A DNA stretch of 5,588 bases from Actinomycetota bacterium (GTDB lineage: Bacteria > Actinomycetota > Actinomycetes > S36-B12), in the NCBI GenBank assembly GCA_009726075.1, contig WLND01000130.1, positions 1-5,588 of the forward strand, read 5' to 3'. Below the pieces are notes generated by a model. That model was not told where the DNA came from and did not search any database. It saw only the letters and a program-made list of their open reading frames with translations. The translations under genes and the position numbers were made by a program. Shown here piece by piece: positions 5,451 to 5,588 of this stretch. How positions within the stretch are numbered: the stretch's first letter is position 1; each line of letters begins with the position of its first letter.

Positions 5451-5495
5451 GGAGCGGGTGCGATTGCCGCTCCACCTGCATGGGACGGAGCGGGT
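5451..5495. repeat. Direct repeat GGAGCGGGT pair with intervening inverted copy
   Basis: GGAGCGGGT occurs at 5451-5459 and again at 5487-5495, 36 bp apart. CCGCTCC at 5467-5473 between them is complementary to the first seven bases of either copy. Two mutually exclusive 7-bp stems are therefore possible (loop 9 nt on the left, 13 nt on the right). The cluster lies between the divergently transcribed DUF167 gene and the tRNA gene, and its right copy runs into TAGTCT (5495-5500), a weak -10-like hexamer 12 nt before the tRNA. It may be an operator or a leader element; chance is possible at this base composition. Confidence 0.35.
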
Positions 5496-5512
5496 AGTCT
5501 GTTCGCACCGCA

Positions 5513-5588
5513 GGGGCGGTAGCTCAGCTGGTTAGAGCCCCGGACTCATAATCTGGTCGTCGTCGGTTCGAGCCCGACCCGCCCCACC
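5513..5588 (+). tRNA. tRNA-Met (anticodon CAT)
   Basis: A full cloverleaf can be folded. The acceptor GGGGCGG (5513-5519) pairs with CCGCCCC (5579-5585). D-stem GCTC (5522-5525) pairs with GAGC (5535-5538) around a GG-containing loop. Anticodon stem CCGGA (5540-5544) pairs with TCTGG (5552-5556) with one G-U pair. The anticodon loop CTCATAA has CAT at 5547-5549, followed by a 5-nt variable loop. T-stem GTCGG (5562-5566) pairs with CCGAC (5574-5578) around TTCGAGC. Discriminator A is 5586 and CC follows to the window edge, so the terminal A of an encoded CCA would be base 5589. G1-C72 pairing argues against an initiator tRNA. It is most likely elongator Met, but a CAT anticodon can also belong to tRNA-Ile2 (lysidine-modified), which the sequence alone does not exclude. 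Confidence 0.93.

Overview
The window is GC-rich chromosomal DNA with G or C in most third codon positions. Its gene families point to a high-GC Actinomycetota bacterium: a fused phosphoribosyltransferase/dienelactone-hydrolase-type protein, an EreA-like esterase and a GAF-LuxR regulator. Genus and species cannot be read from it. No insertion sequence, phage gene, CRISPR array or origin is visible, and it looks like an ordinary chromosomal segment.

Layout, left to right. (1) The 3' part of a nitronate monooxygenase gene enters from the left edge and ends at 791 (+). (2) Convergent to it lies a GAF-LuxR transcriptional regulator (835-1596, -). Its promoter region carries a perfect 11-bp inverted repeat (arms 1609-1619 and 1653-1663). 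(3) Upstream of the regulator, on the same strand, is a small secreted beta-barrel-like protein (1773-2282, -). (4) Next is a two-domain phosphoribosyltransferase + alpha/beta-hydrolase protein (2335-3645, -), separated from the secreted-protein gene by 52 bp that contain a hairpin. (5) A divergent promoter region (3646-3774) separates this from an erythromycin-esterase-family gene (3775-5112, +). (6) A DUF167/YggU-family gene (5094-5396, -) converges on the esterase gene and overlaps its end by 19 bp. (7) A CAT-anticodon tRNA (5513 to the right edge) runs off the window one base short of a complete CCA end. All gaps between called genes are shorter than 300 bp.

The most interesting part is the divergent pair at 2335-5112. 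In Mycobacterium tuberculosis, as I recall, phosphoribosyltransferase domains are fused to a dienelactone-hydrolase domain (Rv0571c) and to an erythromycin-esterase domain (Rv2030c), and both genes belong to the DosR hypoxia/dormancy regulon. Here the same three domain types sit back to back. The shared intergenic region holds GGGACCTTTGCCCC (3691-3704), which matches 11 of 14 positions of the core DosR/DevR box. I infer a dormancy- or redox-stress-type divergon controlled by a DosR-like regulator that lies outside the window. The biochemical substrates of these proteins are not established, and the esterase should not be read as proven macrolide resistance.

A second unexplained structure is the nested inverted repeat around the LuxR regulator's promoter. 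It looks like an operator, possibly autoregulatory, or a leader hairpin. The repeat also helps fix the regulator's start at a GTG codon rather than at a TTG that coincides with the -35 element.
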